The notes beneath the pieces were generated by a model that saw only the letters and a list, made by a program, of their open reading frames with translations, did not search any database and had not been told where the DNA came from. The position numbers were made by a program, and so were the translations under genes. From Mesorhizobium amorphae (GTDB taxonomy: Bacteria > Pseudomonadota > Alphaproteobacteria > Rhizobiales > Rhizobiaceae): a stretch of DNA of 64,000 bases. Of this stretch, positions 39,394 to 48,109 are shown one piece after another (the first letter of the stretch is position 1; every line of letters starts with the position of its first letter). Location of the stretch: positions 60,556 through 124,555 of the forward strand of contig QFNI01000004.1 of the NCBI GenBank assembly GCA_003240775.1. Reading direction: 5' to 3'.

Positions 39394-40683
39394 TCAGGCC
39401 GCCTCGCGCGACAGGAGGGGGCGGGACAAAAGCTTGTCGCCGTCGTGACCGGCGATCACCGCCTCGACGATCGTGCCCGGCGTGCCGCCATCAAGGGCCG
39501 CAAGCGTGAAATTCTCCGCGCGCCCGAGCCCCGAGCGCTCCACGAGCAGACGCTGCACGCTGCCTCCCATGGATCGCAGATGGCTGAGATGCGCGGCCTC
39601 GCCCGCTGCCCGCAACCGCGCCGCGCGCTCCTTCACGAGCCCCCGGTCAAGCTGCGGCATCCGCGCTGCCGGCGTTCCCTCGCGCGGCGAAAAGGGAAAC
39701 ACGTGCAGAAAGGCCAGCCCGCATTCCTCGATCAACGACAGCGAGTTCGCAAACATCGCCTCGGTCTCGGTCGGAAAGCCCGCGATCAGGTCGGCGCCGA
39801 ACGCGATGTCCGGGCGCACGCCGCGCATGTCCCGGCAGAAGCGGATCGAATCCTCGCGGCTGTGGCGGCGCTTCATGCGCTTGAGCGTGAGATTGTCGCC
39901 CGCCTGCAGCGACAGATGCAGATGCGGCATCAGCCGTGCTTCCGAAGCGATCGCCTCGCGCAGCGCCTCGTCGGCCTCCACCGAATCGATCGAGGACAAT
40001 CTCAAACGCGGCAAGTCCGGCACATGGCGCAGGATCGCCTGCACGAGCCGCCCAAGTGTGGGCTTGCCCGGCAGGTCCCCGCCATAGCTCGTCGCAGCGA
40101 CGCCCGTCAGCACCACCTCGGCATGGCCAGCGCCCGCGAGCCGCTTCACCTCGTCCACCACGGCACCCATCGGCACCGAGCGGGAAAGGCCGCGCCCGAA
40201 GGGGATCACGCAGAAGGTGCAGCGGTGGTCGCAGCCGTTCTGCACCTGGAGAAAGGCGCGAGTGCGCCCCTCGGTGGCGGAGATCATGTGCGCCGCGGTT
40301 TCGCGGATGCTCATGATGTCGTCCACGCGCAGCTTCTCATCCGAGTTCACCCCGAAATCGGGCAGCGCGCGGTAGCTCTGGCGCTGGAGCTTCTCCTCGT
40401 TGCCGATCACGAGGTCCACCTCGTCCATCGCGGCGAAGCGCGCGCCTTCGGTCTGCGCGGCGCAGCCGGACACGATGATGCGCGCATCCGGCCGCTCCCG
40501 ACGCGCCTTGCGGATGGCCTGGCGCGCCTGGCGCACGGCCTCGGCCGTCACCGCACAGGTGTTGAAGACCACGGCCCCCCCGGCAAGCTCGCCCAGGCCG
40601 GCGCTCTCCGCCTCGCGGCGCATGGTGTCGGCTTCCGATGCGTTGAGCCGGCAGCCGAAGGAGACGACATCGACCCCCTTCAC
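39394..40683 (-). CDS. mtaB: tRNA t6A37 methylthiotransferase MtaB
   Basis: A 429-residue radical-SAM enzyme converting t6A to ms2t6A at position 37 of tRNA. The N-terminal UPF0004 domain has the cysteines of FGCRLNASEAD, NTCAVTAEA and VSGCAAQTEG; the radical SAM cluster is NGCDHRCTFCVIPFGRG; a C-terminal TRAM-like part follows. GTG at 40683 overlaps the dapF stop (GTGA), hence coupled translation, and gives the conserved VDVVSFGCR start. Confidence 0.94.
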   Translation of the reverse strand: MKGVDVVSFGCRLNASEADTMRREAESAGLGELAGGAVVFNTCAVTAEAVRQARQAIRKARRERPDARIIVSGCAAQTEGARFAAMDEVDLVIGNEEKLQRQSYRALPDFGVNSDEKLRVDDIMSIRETAAHMISATEGRTRAFLQVQNGCDHRCTFCVIPFGRGLSRSVPMGAVVDEVKRLAGAGHAEVVLTGVAATSYGGDLPGKPTLGRLVQAILRHVPDLPRLRLSSIDSVEADEALREAIASEARLMPHLHLSLQAGDNLTLKRMKRRHSREDSIRFCRDMRGVRPDIAFGADLIAGFPTETEAMFANSLSLIEECGLAFLHVFPFSPREGTPAARMPQLDRGLVKERAARLRAAGEAAHLSHLRSMGGSVQRLLVERSGLGRAENFTLAALDGGTPGTIVEAVIAGHDGDKLLSRPLLSREAA

Positions 40684-41564
40684 GAAGCGAGCTCCGCCAC
40701 ATCCCGCAGCCATTCGCCGCTCTGGGGGTCGAAGCTGCCGGAGAATTCCCACTCGGCCGGCCCCGTGAGGATCACGTGGTCGTCGTCGCGCCATTCCACC
40801 AGAAGCTCGCCGCCCGGTGCGGTCACGTGGACGGTGCGCCCCGTGCGCCCCGTGCGCGCGGCCGAAACGCCGGCCGCACAAGCCGCCGAGCCGCAGGCGC
40901 GCGTCAGCCCCGCTCCGCGCTCCCAGGTGCGGATCACCATCTGGCTCTTGCTCGTCACCTGGGCGATCGTGATGTTGGCGCGCTCGGGAAAGAGCGGGTG
41001 GTTCTCCAACAGCGGCCCGAATCGGTCGAGCGCATAGGACCAGACATCCTCGTCCACCCAGAAGATCGCGTGCGGGTTGCCCATCGAGGCGACCGAGGGC
41101 GAATGGAGCACGGGCGCGTCGATCGGCCCGATCTGCAATTCCACCGCGCGCGTGTCGCGGAATTCCTCGGCCAGGGGAATGTCCGCCCAGCCGAAGCGCG
41201 GCGCGCCCATGTCCACCGCGATCAGCCCGTCGGGGCGCACGGTGGCGGTCAGGATGCCGCCCTTGGTTTCGAAGGTGAAGCTCCGCCGCCCGGTCTCGGC
41301 ATGCAGCGCCTCGGCCACGCAGCGGGTGCCGTTGCCGCAGGCGCCAGCTGTCGTGCCGTCGCTGTTGAGGATGCGGATCAGGAAATCCGTGCCCTCGATG
41401 CGCGGGGGGTGGATCGCCATGATTTGGTCGAAGCGGGTCGCCGGGTCGGATGCGAGCCGGATCGCGGCTTCCGCTGAGACAGCGGACGCGGAGCCGCGCA
41501 TGTCGGCCACGATGATCTCGTTGCCGGCCCCGTTCATCTTGGCGAAGGGCACGAAGGAAGACAT
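40680..41564 (-). CDS. dapF: Diaminopimelate epimerase
   Basis: A 294-residue enzyme interconverting LL- and meso-diaminopimelate for lysine and peptidoglycan. Both catalytic cysteines are visible, in AGACGNGTRCVAEAL and LTRACGSAACAAG; the N-terminal FAKMNGAGNEIIVADMRG is the family signature. First gene of the dapF-mtaB-ftsY-yciB block, a layout common in Rhizobiales. Confidence 0.96.
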   Translation of the reverse strand: MSSFVPFAKMNGAGNEIIVADMRGSASAVSAEAAIRLASDPATRFDQIMAIHPPRIEGTDFLIRILNSDGTTAGACGNGTRCVAEALHAETGRRSFTFETKGGILTATVRPDGLIAVDMGAPRFGWADIPLAEEFRDTRAVELQIGPIDAPVLHSPSVASMGNPHAIFWVDEDVWSYALDRFGPLLENHPLFPERANITIAQVTSKSQMVIRTWERGAGLTRACGSAACAAGVSAARTGRTGRTVHVTAPGGELLVEWRDDDHVILTGPAEWEFSGSFDPQSGEWLRDVAELAS

Positions 41565-41640
41565 GAAACGCCGGATATTCCCTGGATTTCCGGCGTCTAT
41601 ATGGCGGAAGCGCCCGGCGAATGCCAGACGCCGCGCTCGA

Positions 41641-41823
41641 TCAGACCACCGAGCCTGCCACCAGCCAGAACAGAAGCGCGAGCAGCACGATGCCGACGAT
41701 CAGAACGGTGAGCAGGATCTTCGCGCCGCCGCCCGCGATGCGCGACACGCCGCCGAAGCCCAGCCAGCCCGCCACCACGGCGATCACCGCCAGGATCAGG
41801 ATCCACTTCACCATATCGCCCAT
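41641..41823 (-). CDS. DUF1328 (YtjA-like) small membrane protein
   Basis: A 60-residue protein made of two membrane helices (WILILAVIAVVAGWLGFGGV and KILLTVLIVGIVLLALLFWL) with the GFGGVSRIAGGGAKIL connecting loop of DUF1328. Function unknown; relatives are often stress-induced. It lies 9 bases downstream of the MBL hydrolase gene. Confidence 0.85.
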   Translation of the reverse strand: MGDMVKWILILAVIAVVAGWLGFGGVSRIAGGGAKILLTVLIVGIVLLALLFWLVAGSVV

Positions 41824-41832
41824 GGCGTTCTC

Positions 41833-42861
41833 TCACTGCTTGTCGATCGGGGGCACGTCCCAGACCTCGCCGGGACGCAGCGGCCGGAACCTTTCTTGCG
41901 CGATGCCGGCCGCCTCGAGAGCTTGAGATAGGGCGCTTGCCGGTTCTTCCAGCCCCTCATTGGTGAGCTGGAACGTGCCCCAGTGGATGCCCGCCGCGAA
42001 TGCCGCGCCGGAGAGCCTGAATCCCTCCACCGCTTCCTCGGGGTTCTGGTGCTGCGCCTTCATGAACCAGCGCGGCTCGTAGGCGCCGATGGGCAGGAGC
42101 GCGAGGCGGATGGGCGGCGAGGTCTCGGCCAGGCTGCGATAGGGCTTGCCCTCGTCGAACCCCGTGTCGCCGGCGAAGAACACCGCGCCCCCCGGCGCTT
42201 CCAGCACGAACCCGCCCCAGAGCGCCATGCGCCGGTCGCGCGTCCACCGTGCCGACCAGTGGTGCACGGGCACGAGGCGCGCGCGATAGGGCCCGAGCGA
42301 CACGCTTCGCCCCCAGTCCAGCGCTTCCACCCGCATCCCCGGCACGCGCTCGCGCAGGATCGTGTCGTTGCCGAGCGGCGTCACCACCAGTGGGTCGTGG
42401 GCCGCGTGAAGCCGCTCCAGCGTATCGACGTCCATGTGGTCGTAATGGTTGTGCGAGACGAGCACGGCGTCGATCGGCGGCAGGTCCTCGAAGCGGATGC
42501 CCGGCGCGTTCACCCGCTTGGGGCCCGTGAAGGAGAACGGCGATGCCCGCTCCGACCAGACGGGATCGGTGAGGATGTTGAGCCCTGCGACCTGAAGCAG
42601 CGTCGAGGAATGCCCGACCATGGTGATCCGGCAGCCGGCGACCGATTCGGTGGGCTTGGCTTGCGGAAACGGGCTCGGCGCTTCCTTGGGCCATTTCGTG
42701 CGCCCGCCGCCCAGCATCCACGCCAGGATGTCCAGCGTGCGGTGCGGCGGCTCGTCGGGCCGGTTGAAGAAGAAGGTGCCGTCGAAATTCTCGCTCTTCG
42801 GGCCCCGGTAGTAAGGGTTGCCGCGGCGCGCGAAGGGGAGCGAGAGCTTGGGAAATGCCAT
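41833..42861 (-). CDS. MBL-fold metallo-hydrolase (NAPE-PLD / UlaG-like)
   Basis: A 342-residue hydrolase with the metallo-beta-lactamase ligands SHNHYDHMD, VHHWSAR, FAGDTGFDEG and a late GIHWGTF. The N-terminus (NPYYRGPKSENFDGTFFFN) and the WSERASPFSFTGPKR segment are typical of the group annotated as L-ascorbate-6-phosphate lactonase-like or N-acylphosphatidylethanolamine phospholipase D-like proteins. No signal peptide. The substrate is unknown. It is divergent from the omp19 gene across 195 bases with no obvious feature. Confidence 0.87.
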   Translation of the reverse strand: MAFPKLSLPFARRGNPYYRGPKSENFDGTFFFNRPDEPPHRTLDILAWMLGGGRTKWPKEAPSPFPQAKPTESVAGCRITMVGHSSTLLQVAGLNILTDPVWSERASPFSFTGPKRVNAPGIRFEDLPPIDAVLVSHNHYDHMDVDTLERLHAAHDPLVVTPLGNDTILRERVPGMRVEALDWGRSVSLGPYRARLVPVHHWSARWTRDRRMALWGGFVLEAPGGAVFFAGDTGFDEGKPYRSLAETSPPIRLALLPIGAYEPRWFMKAQHQNPEEAVEGFRLSGAAFAAGIHWGTFQLTNEGLEEPASALSQALEAAGIAQERFRPLRPGEVWDVPPIDKQ

Positions 42862-43056
42862 CCGCCTGAGATAGTGGCTGCGCGCCGCCGGACCATCGCC
42901 CCCGTTTCACGCCCTTGGCAGCGCCCGACAGACTTCGTGAACGCAATATTTACCATACCCGGTTGTAATGGAGACGGATTCGACCGATCACGGCGAAGAT
43001 GGATCGGCACGGCTGTGCCTGAAACGGGGAGCGGGGCGTTGACCTCGAAAGGTGCG

Positions 43057-43563
43057 ATGGTGTGGTCGCGGGGTGGAATTGCCGCTGTGCTGGCTCTGGC
43101 GCTTGCCGGCTGCACCTCCTCGCGGGTGGGCTCGCTGGACACGGCGCCCGCTCCGTTGCCGCCGGCCCCCGCCGGCACGGTGACGGGCACCCAGCTTCCG
43201 CCGCCTGTCGCGCCCACGCCTCCGCCGCCGCCTGCCGAGACCCAGGTCGCGGCCCTCCCGCCGCAGCCGTCGCCCACCGCGCCGGATGTCACGGTGTCGT
43301 CGGTTGCCGGCGTGTGGAACGCGAGCGTGTCCGGCCAGAGCTGCCGGGTCGCGACCCCGCAGACCAAGTTCGGCCAGGGCTTCCGCGCCGGTCCCCTGCG
43401 CTGCCCCGCGCCCTTCGACGGCGTGAAGTCGTGGAACGTGGCCGGCAAGCAGCTCACCTTCTACGACGCCAACGGCTCGGTGCTGGCGAGCCTCTTCTCG
43501 TCTGGCGCGGAAAAGTTCGACGGCCAGACCGCAAGCGGCCTGCCGATCTCGCTCAGCCGCTAA
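43057..43563 (+). CDS. omp19: Omp19-type outer-membrane lipoprotein (protease inhibitor Inh domain)
   Basis: A ~168-residue lipoprotein. The signal ends in the lipobox LALAGC with acylated Cys ~19; a Pro-rich linker follows; the C-terminal half AGVWNASVSGQSCRVATPQT, KFGQGFRAGPLRCP and LTFYDANGSVLASLFSSGAE is very close to Brucella Omp19, whose Inh-like barrel blocks host proteases. ATG at 43057 is chosen for a normal short n-region; TTG at 43039 with GGGGAG upstream is possible. The zapE gene follows after 20 bases. Confidence 0.9.
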   Translation: MVWSRGGIAAVLALALAGCTSSRVGSLDTAPAPLPPAPAGTVTGTQLPPPVAPTPPPPPAETQVAALPPQPSPTAPDVTVSSVAGVWNASVSGQSCRVATPQTKFGQGFRAGPLRCPAPFDGVKSWNVAGKQLTFYDANGSVLASLFSSGAEKFDGQTASGLPISLSR

Positions 43564-43583
43564 GCCGCGTCCCAGCCTGAACA

Positions 43584-44741
43584 ATGAGCGTTGATGCGCC
43601 GCTTGCCGCGCGGCTGCGCGCGGAGGTGGCGCGCGGCGCGCTGAAGCCCGACCCCGCGCAGGCGCAGGCCGTTGAGGCGCTCGACGCCCTGCGCGAGAAG
43701 ATCGTCGCCCATGCCGGCAACGCCGCCAAGAAGGGCGCGCTCGGCTGGCTCTTCGCGCGCGGTCGCGCCCGGGCGGAAGCCCCGCGCGGGCTCTACCTCC
43801 ATGGCGGGGTAGGGCGCGGCAAGACCATGCTGATGGACTGGTTCTTCACCGACCTGCCGATCGGCCCCAAGCGCCGCGTGCATTTCAACGACTTCATGGC
43901 CGATGTGCACGACCGCATCGCCAAGCAGCGCGCGCTGCGCAAGGCGGGCGAGGACGATCCAATCCCTCCCGTCGCCAAGGCCATCGCCAACGGCGCGTGG
44001 GTGCTCTGCTTCGATGAGTTCACCGTCACCGATATCGCCGATGCGATGATCCTGTCGCGCCTCTTCTCAGCGCTCTGGCGCGAGGGCGTGGTGCTGGTGG
44101 CCACCTCCAACGTCGCCCCCCAGAACCTCTACCGCGACGGGCTCAATCGCGGCCTCTTCCTGCCCTTCGTCAGGGAACTCGAATCGCGCTGCCGCGTGCT
44201 GCCGCTCGACGGGGGAACCGACTACCGGATGCTGCGCCTGGGCGACGTGCCGTCCTATCTTTCCCCGCTGGGCGCAGAGACCGACCGGGCGATGGACGAG
44301 GCCTGGGCCCTCGTTACCGCCGGCCGCAAGGCGGAGCCGGCAGCCATTCCCATCCTGGGCCGGGAGATCGCCGTGCCGCAGGCGACAACGGATGCCGCGC
44401 GCTTCGCCTTCGCGGATCTCTGCGGCAAGCCGCTCGGCGCGCGCGACTATCTGGCTGTCGCGGCGCGCTACCCCACGCTCTTTCTCGACCACGTGCCCGT
44501 GCTCGCCCAGGCTCAGCGCAACGAGGCCAAGCGCTTCATCCTGCTGATCGACACGCTCTACGACCGCCGCGCGCGCCTCTTCATCAGTGCTGCGGCACCG
44601 CCCGACGCGCTCTACGCGGGCAAGAGCGGCACGGAAGCTTTCGAGTGGGCACGCACCGCCTCGCGCCTACATGAGATGCAGAGCCGCGATTGGATGGAGC
44701 AGTGGCAGGCATGGAGAACACCGGTCAAAACCCGCGTCTGA
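43584..44741 (+). CDS. zapE: Cell division ATPase ZapE (AFG1-like)
   Basis: A 385-residue P-loop ATPase with Walker A LHGGVGRGKTMLMDWFF and Walker B VLCFDEFTVTDIADAMILSR, and sensor-type ATSNVAPQNLYRDGLNR. Matches AFG1/LACE1-like ZapE, which modulates the Z ring. It sits between omp19 and mdh as in related genomes. ATG at 43584 follows the omp19 stop closely, so the two could share a transcript. Confidence 0.93.
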   Translation: MSVDAPLAARLRAEVARGALKPDPAQAQAVEALDALREKIVAHAGNAAKKGALGWLFARGRARAEAPRGLYLHGGVGRGKTMLMDWFFTDLPIGPKRRVHFNDFMADVHDRIAKQRALRKAGEDDPIPPVAKAIANGAWVLCFDEFTVTDIADAMILSRLFSALWREGVVLVATSNVAPQNLYRDGLNRGLFLPFVRELESRCRVLPLDGGTDYRMLRLGDVPSYLSPLGAETDRAMDEAWALVTAGRKAEPAAIPILGREIAVPQATTDAARFAFADLCGKPLGARDYLAVAARYPTLFLDHVPVLAQAQRNEAKRFILLIDTLYDRRARLFISAAAPPDALYAGKSGTEAFEWARTASRLHEMQSRDWMEQWQAWRTPVKTRV

Positions 44742-44836
44742 GAAACTTAGTTCACTCACATGAAGGTTTTTATCTGACGTTTACGTAAGAAATAATTGCG
44801 TTAACCGTTTGAAATATTTCAGCCGGAAATTTTTGT

Positions 44837-44865
44837 TTGAAACTGCGGGGGCAAGAAGCTATGCC
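44837..44865 (+). promoter_or_regulatory. Predicted promoter of the mdh-suc supra-operon
   Basis: TTGAAA (44837-44842) and TATGCC (44860-44865) are 17 bases apart in the A/T-rich spacer before mdh, placing +1 near 44872 and giving a leader of ~70 bases with GC-rich hairpins. Other A/T-rich patches (44760-44830) may hold more sites. Confidence 0.45.
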
Positions 44866-44944
44866 CTGCAACCCTGAGCGGGCGCGGCGACGGGTCGCGC
44901 GGGCCGCTTGTGTCCGGCTCTCGGCATCGGAGATTTAGAGGTTC

Positions 44945-45913
44945 ATGGCACGCAAAAAGATCGCGCTGATCGGCTCCGGCATGATCGGCGGAACCCTCGC
45001 CCACCTGATCGGCCTGAAGGAGCTGGGCGACGTCGTCCTGTTCGACATCGCGGAAGGCACCCCCCAGGGCAAGGCGCTCGACATCCTCCAGTCCTCGCCC
45101 ATCGAGGGCTTCGACGCGAGCCTCAAGGGCGTCAACGCCTATGAGGGCATCGCGGGTGCGGATGTCTGCATCGTGACCGCCGGCGTGCCGCGCAAGCCCG
45201 GCATGAGCCGCGACGACCTGCTCGGCATCAACCTCAAGGTGATGGAGCAGGTGGGCGCGGGCATCGCGGCGCATGCGCCCGACGCCTTCGTCATCTGCAT
45301 CACCAACCCGCTCGACGCCATGGTCTGGGCGCTCCAGAAGTTCTCCGGCCTGCCGCCTGAGAAGGTCGTCGGCATGGCCGGCGTGCTCGACTCCGCGCGC
45401 TTCCGCACCTTCCTCGCCGAAGAGTTCAACGTGTCCGTGGAAGACGTCACGGCCTTCGTGCTCGGCGGCCACGGCGACACGATGGTGCCGCTCGCGCGCT
45501 ATTCCACGGTGGCCGGCATCCCGCTGCCCGACCTCGTGAAGATGGGCTGGACCACGCAGGATAAGCTCGACCAGATTGTGCAGCGCACCCGCGACGGCGG
45601 CGCCGAGATCGTCGGCCTCCTCAAGACGGGCTCCGCCTTCTACGCGCCGGCCGCAGCCGGCGTGGCGATGGCCGAGAGCTACCTCAAGGACAAGAAGCGC
45701 GTGCTTCCCTGTGCTGCCCACCTTTCGGGCCAGTATGGCCTTTCCGACACCTATGTCGGCGTGCCCGTCGTGATCGGCGCGGGCGGCGTGGAGCGCGTGA
45801 TCGAGATCGAGCTGGATGGCGACGAGCGCGCCATGTTCGACAAGTCGGTCCAGGCGGTCGCGGGCTTGACCGAAGCCTGCACCAACATCGCCCCCAACCT
45901 CGCCAAGCTCTGA
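44945..45913 (+). CDS. mdh: Malate dehydrogenase
   Basis: A 322-residue NAD-dependent enzyme of the LDH-like group. Nucleotide loop GSGMIGGTLAHL, catalytic Asp/Arg region ITNPLDAMVW and MAGVLDSARFRTFL, and the active-site His in LGGHGDTMVPLARY are intact; PRKPGMSRDDLL carries the substrate-loop arginines that favour oxaloacetate/malate. First gene of the TCA series on this strand; sucC starts 10 bases after its stop. AGAGG precedes the ATG. Confidence 0.97.
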   Translation: MARKKIALIGSGMIGGTLAHLIGLKELGDVVLFDIAEGTPQGKALDILQSSPIEGFDASLKGVNAYEGIAGADVCIVTAGVPRKPGMSRDDLLGINLKVMEQVGAGIAAHAPDAFVICITNPLDAMVWALQKFSGLPPEKVVGMAGVLDSARFRTFLAEEFNVSVEDVTAFVLGGHGDTMVPLARYSTVAGIPLPDLVKMGWTTQDKLDQIVQRTRDGGAEIVGLLKTGSAFYAPAAAGVAMAESYLKDKKRVLPCAAHLSGQYGLSDTYVGVPVVIGAGGVERVIEIELDGDERAMFDKSVQAVAGLTEACTNIAPNLAKL

Positions 45914-45923
45914 GGGTTTTCCG

Positions 45924-47117
45924 ATGAACATCCATGAATACCAGGGCAAGCAGCTTTTGAGCCGCTACGGCGTGCCGGTGGCGGCAGGCGTTCCGCTGAC
46001 CGATGCCAAAGATGCCGAAGCCGCGGCCCGCAGCCTTCCCGGCCCCCTTTATGTGGTGAAGAGCCAGATCCACGCCGGCGGGCGCGGCAAGGGCAAGTTC
46101 AAGGAACTCGGCCCCGATTCCAAGGGCGGCGTGCGGCTCGCCCGCTCCGTCGAGGAAGTCGTGGAGAATGCCGAGGAGATGCTCGGCAAGACGCTCGTCA
46201 CCAAGCAGACCGGCCCGGCCGGCAAGCAGGTGAACCGCCTCTACATCGAGGACGGCGCCGACATCGCGCGCGAACTCTACCTCTCGATCCTGGTGGACCG
46301 CGCGGTCGGCCGCGTCGCTTTCGTGGCTTCCACCGAAGGCGGCATGGACATCGAGCAGGTGGCCCATGACACGCCCGAAAAGATCGTCACCGTGCCGGTC
46401 GACCCCGCGACGGGTCTGGGCGAGGCCGAGCTTTCCCAGCTGATCGCCGCCTACGAGCTGACCGACGCAGCAGCCGAAGACGCGCACACGCTGTTTCCCG
46501 CGCTCTACAAGGCCTTCACCGAAAACGACATGAGCCTGCTCGAGGTCAATCCGCTGATTGTGATGACCAACGGCCGCCTGCGCGTGCTCGACGCCAAGGT
46601 CTCCTTCGACAACAACGCCTCCTTCCGTCACCCCGAATTGGCCGAACTGCGCGACATCTCGGAGGAAGACGAAAAAGAGATCGAGGCCTCGAAATACGAC
46701 CTCGCCTACGTCGCGCTCGACGGCAACATCGGCTGCATGGTGAACGGCGCAGGCCTCGCCATGGCCACCATGGACATCATCAAGCTCTACGGGGCCGAGC
46801 CCGCCAACTTCCTCGACGTCGGCGGCGGCGCATCCAAGGAGAAGGTGACGGTCGCCTTCAAGATCATCACCGCCGATCCGGCCGTGAAGGGCATCCTGGT
46901 CAACATCTTCGGCGGCATCATGAAATGCGACGTGATCGCCGAAGGCGTGGTCGCGGCCGTCAAGGAAGTGGGGCTGAAGGTGCCGCTGGTCGTGCGCCTC
47001 GAAGGCACAAATGTGGACCTCGGCAAGAAGATCCTGCGCGAGTCCGGTCTCGACGTGGTGCCGGCGGACGATCTCGATGACGCCGCGCAGAAGATCGTGG
47101 CTGCGGTGAAGGGCTGA
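45924..47117 (+). CDS. sucC: Succinyl-CoA synthetase beta subunit
   Basis: A 397-residue ATP-grasp subunit (MNIHEYQGKQLLSRYGVPVA; VVKSQIHAGGRGKGKFKELG; the succinate-site DVGGGASKEKVTVAFKIITA). With SucD it makes ATP or GTP from succinyl-CoA. It lies between mdh and sucD, 8 bases from the latter. Confidence 0.97.
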   Translation: MNIHEYQGKQLLSRYGVPVAAGVPLTDAKDAEAAARSLPGPLYVVKSQIHAGGRGKGKFKELGPDSKGGVRLARSVEEVVENAEEMLGKTLVTKQTGPAGKQVNRLYIEDGADIARELYLSILVDRAVGRVAFVASTEGGMDIEQVAHDTPEKIVTVPVDPATGLGEAELSQLIAAYELTDAAAEDAHTLFPALYKAFTENDMSLLEVNPLIVMTNGRLRVLDAKVSFDNNASFRHPELAELRDISEEDEKEIEASKYDLAYVALDGNIGCMVNGAGLAMATMDIIKLYGAEPANFLDVGGGASKEKVTVAFKIITADPAVKGILVNIFGGIMKCDVIAEGVVAAVKEVGLKVPLVVRLEGTNVDLGKKILRESGLDVVPADDLDDAAQKIVAAVKG

Positions 47118-47125
47118 GAGCGAAC

Positions 47126-48028
47126 ATGTCCATTCTCGTCGACAAGAACACCAAGGTCCTCGTTCAGGGCCTGACCGGCAAGACCGGCACGTTCCACACC
47201 GAGCAGGCGCTCGCCTATCACGGCACGCAGATGGTGGGCGGCATCAACCCCAAGAAGGGTGGGGAAGAGTGGAGCGGCTCGAAGGGCGAGAGCCTGCCGA
47301 TCTTCGCGACCGTCGCCGAAGGCGTGGAGAAGACGGGCGCCAACGCCTCCGTGATCTACGTGCCCCCGGCGGGCGCGGGCGCGGCCATCATCGAGGCGAT
47401 CGAGGCGGACGTTCCGCTGATCGTCTGCATCACCGAGGGCATTCCGGTGATGGACATGGTGAAGGTCAAGGCGCGGCTGGAGAAGTCGTCGTCGCGTCTG
47501 ATCGGGCCGAACTGCCCCGGCGTCCTCACGCCCGACCAGTGCAAGATCGGCATCATGCCCGGCAACATCTTCCGCAAGGGCTCGGTGGGCGTCGTCTCGC
47601 GCTCGGGCACGCTCACCTATGAGGCGGTGTTCCAGACCACGAATGCGGGCCTCGGCCAGACCACGGCCGTCGGCATCGGCGGCGATCCCGTGAAGGGCAC
47701 CGAGTTCATCGACGTGCTCGAGATGTTCTTGGCCGACGACGAGACCCAGTCGATCATCATGATCGGCGAGATCGGCGGCTCGGCCGAGGAAGACGCAGCA
47801 CAGTTCCTGCGCGACGAGGCCAAGCGCGGCCGAAGCAAGCCCATGGCCGGCTTCATCGCAGGCCGCACCGCTCCTCCCGGCCGCACCATGGGCCATGCGG
47901 GCGCGGTGATCTCGGGCGGCAAGGGCGGCGCGGAAGACAAGATCGCGGCCATGGAAGCGGCCGGCATCAAGGTTTCGCCTTCGCCCGCACGTCTCGGACA
48001 AACGCTGGTTGAGGCAATCGGGCGTTAA
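47126..48028 (+). CDS. sucD: Succinyl-CoA synthetase alpha subunit
   Basis: A 300-residue subunit with the N-terminal CoA-binding Rossmann domain (VLVQGLTGKTGTFHTEQALA) and the phosphorylated active-site His in TMGHAGAVISGGKG. GPNCPGVLTPDQCKIGIMPG is also typical. Full length, in phase with sucC as one transcription unit. Confidence 0.97.
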   Translation: MSILVDKNTKVLVQGLTGKTGTFHTEQALAYHGTQMVGGINPKKGGEEWSGSKGESLPIFATVAEGVEKTGANASVIYVPPAGAGAAIIEAIEADVPLIVCITEGIPVMDMVKVKARLEKSSSRLIGPNCPGVLTPDQCKIGIMPGNIFRKGSVGVVSRSGTLTYEAVFQTTNAGLGQTTAVGIGGDPVKGTEFIDVLEMFLADDETQSIIMIGEIGGSAEEDAAQFLRDEAKRGRSKPMAGFIAGRTAPPGRTMGHAGAVISGGKGGAEDKIAAMEAAGIKVSPSPARLGQTLVEAIGR

Positions 48029-48069
48029 CCCCACTTAAGCACACAATAATAACACGAAGGGCGGAGACA

Positions 48070-48091
48070 GAGGCCGGACACATCCGGCCTC
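48070..48091 (+). other. Perfect hairpin between sucD and sucA
   Basis: GAGGCCGGA and TCCGGCCTC form a 9-bp stem with loop CACA in the 81-base gap, without a U tract. It may protect the sucCD mRNA or mark a processing point. Confidence 0.6.
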
Positions 48092-48109
48092 GATCCAAGG
48101 ACCAGGAAA

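Noticed and set aside
44760..44835. Horizontally acquired A/T-rich segment before mdh
   Set aside because: It is a short promoter spacer with no gene or repeat ends; low GC is normal for such a site.
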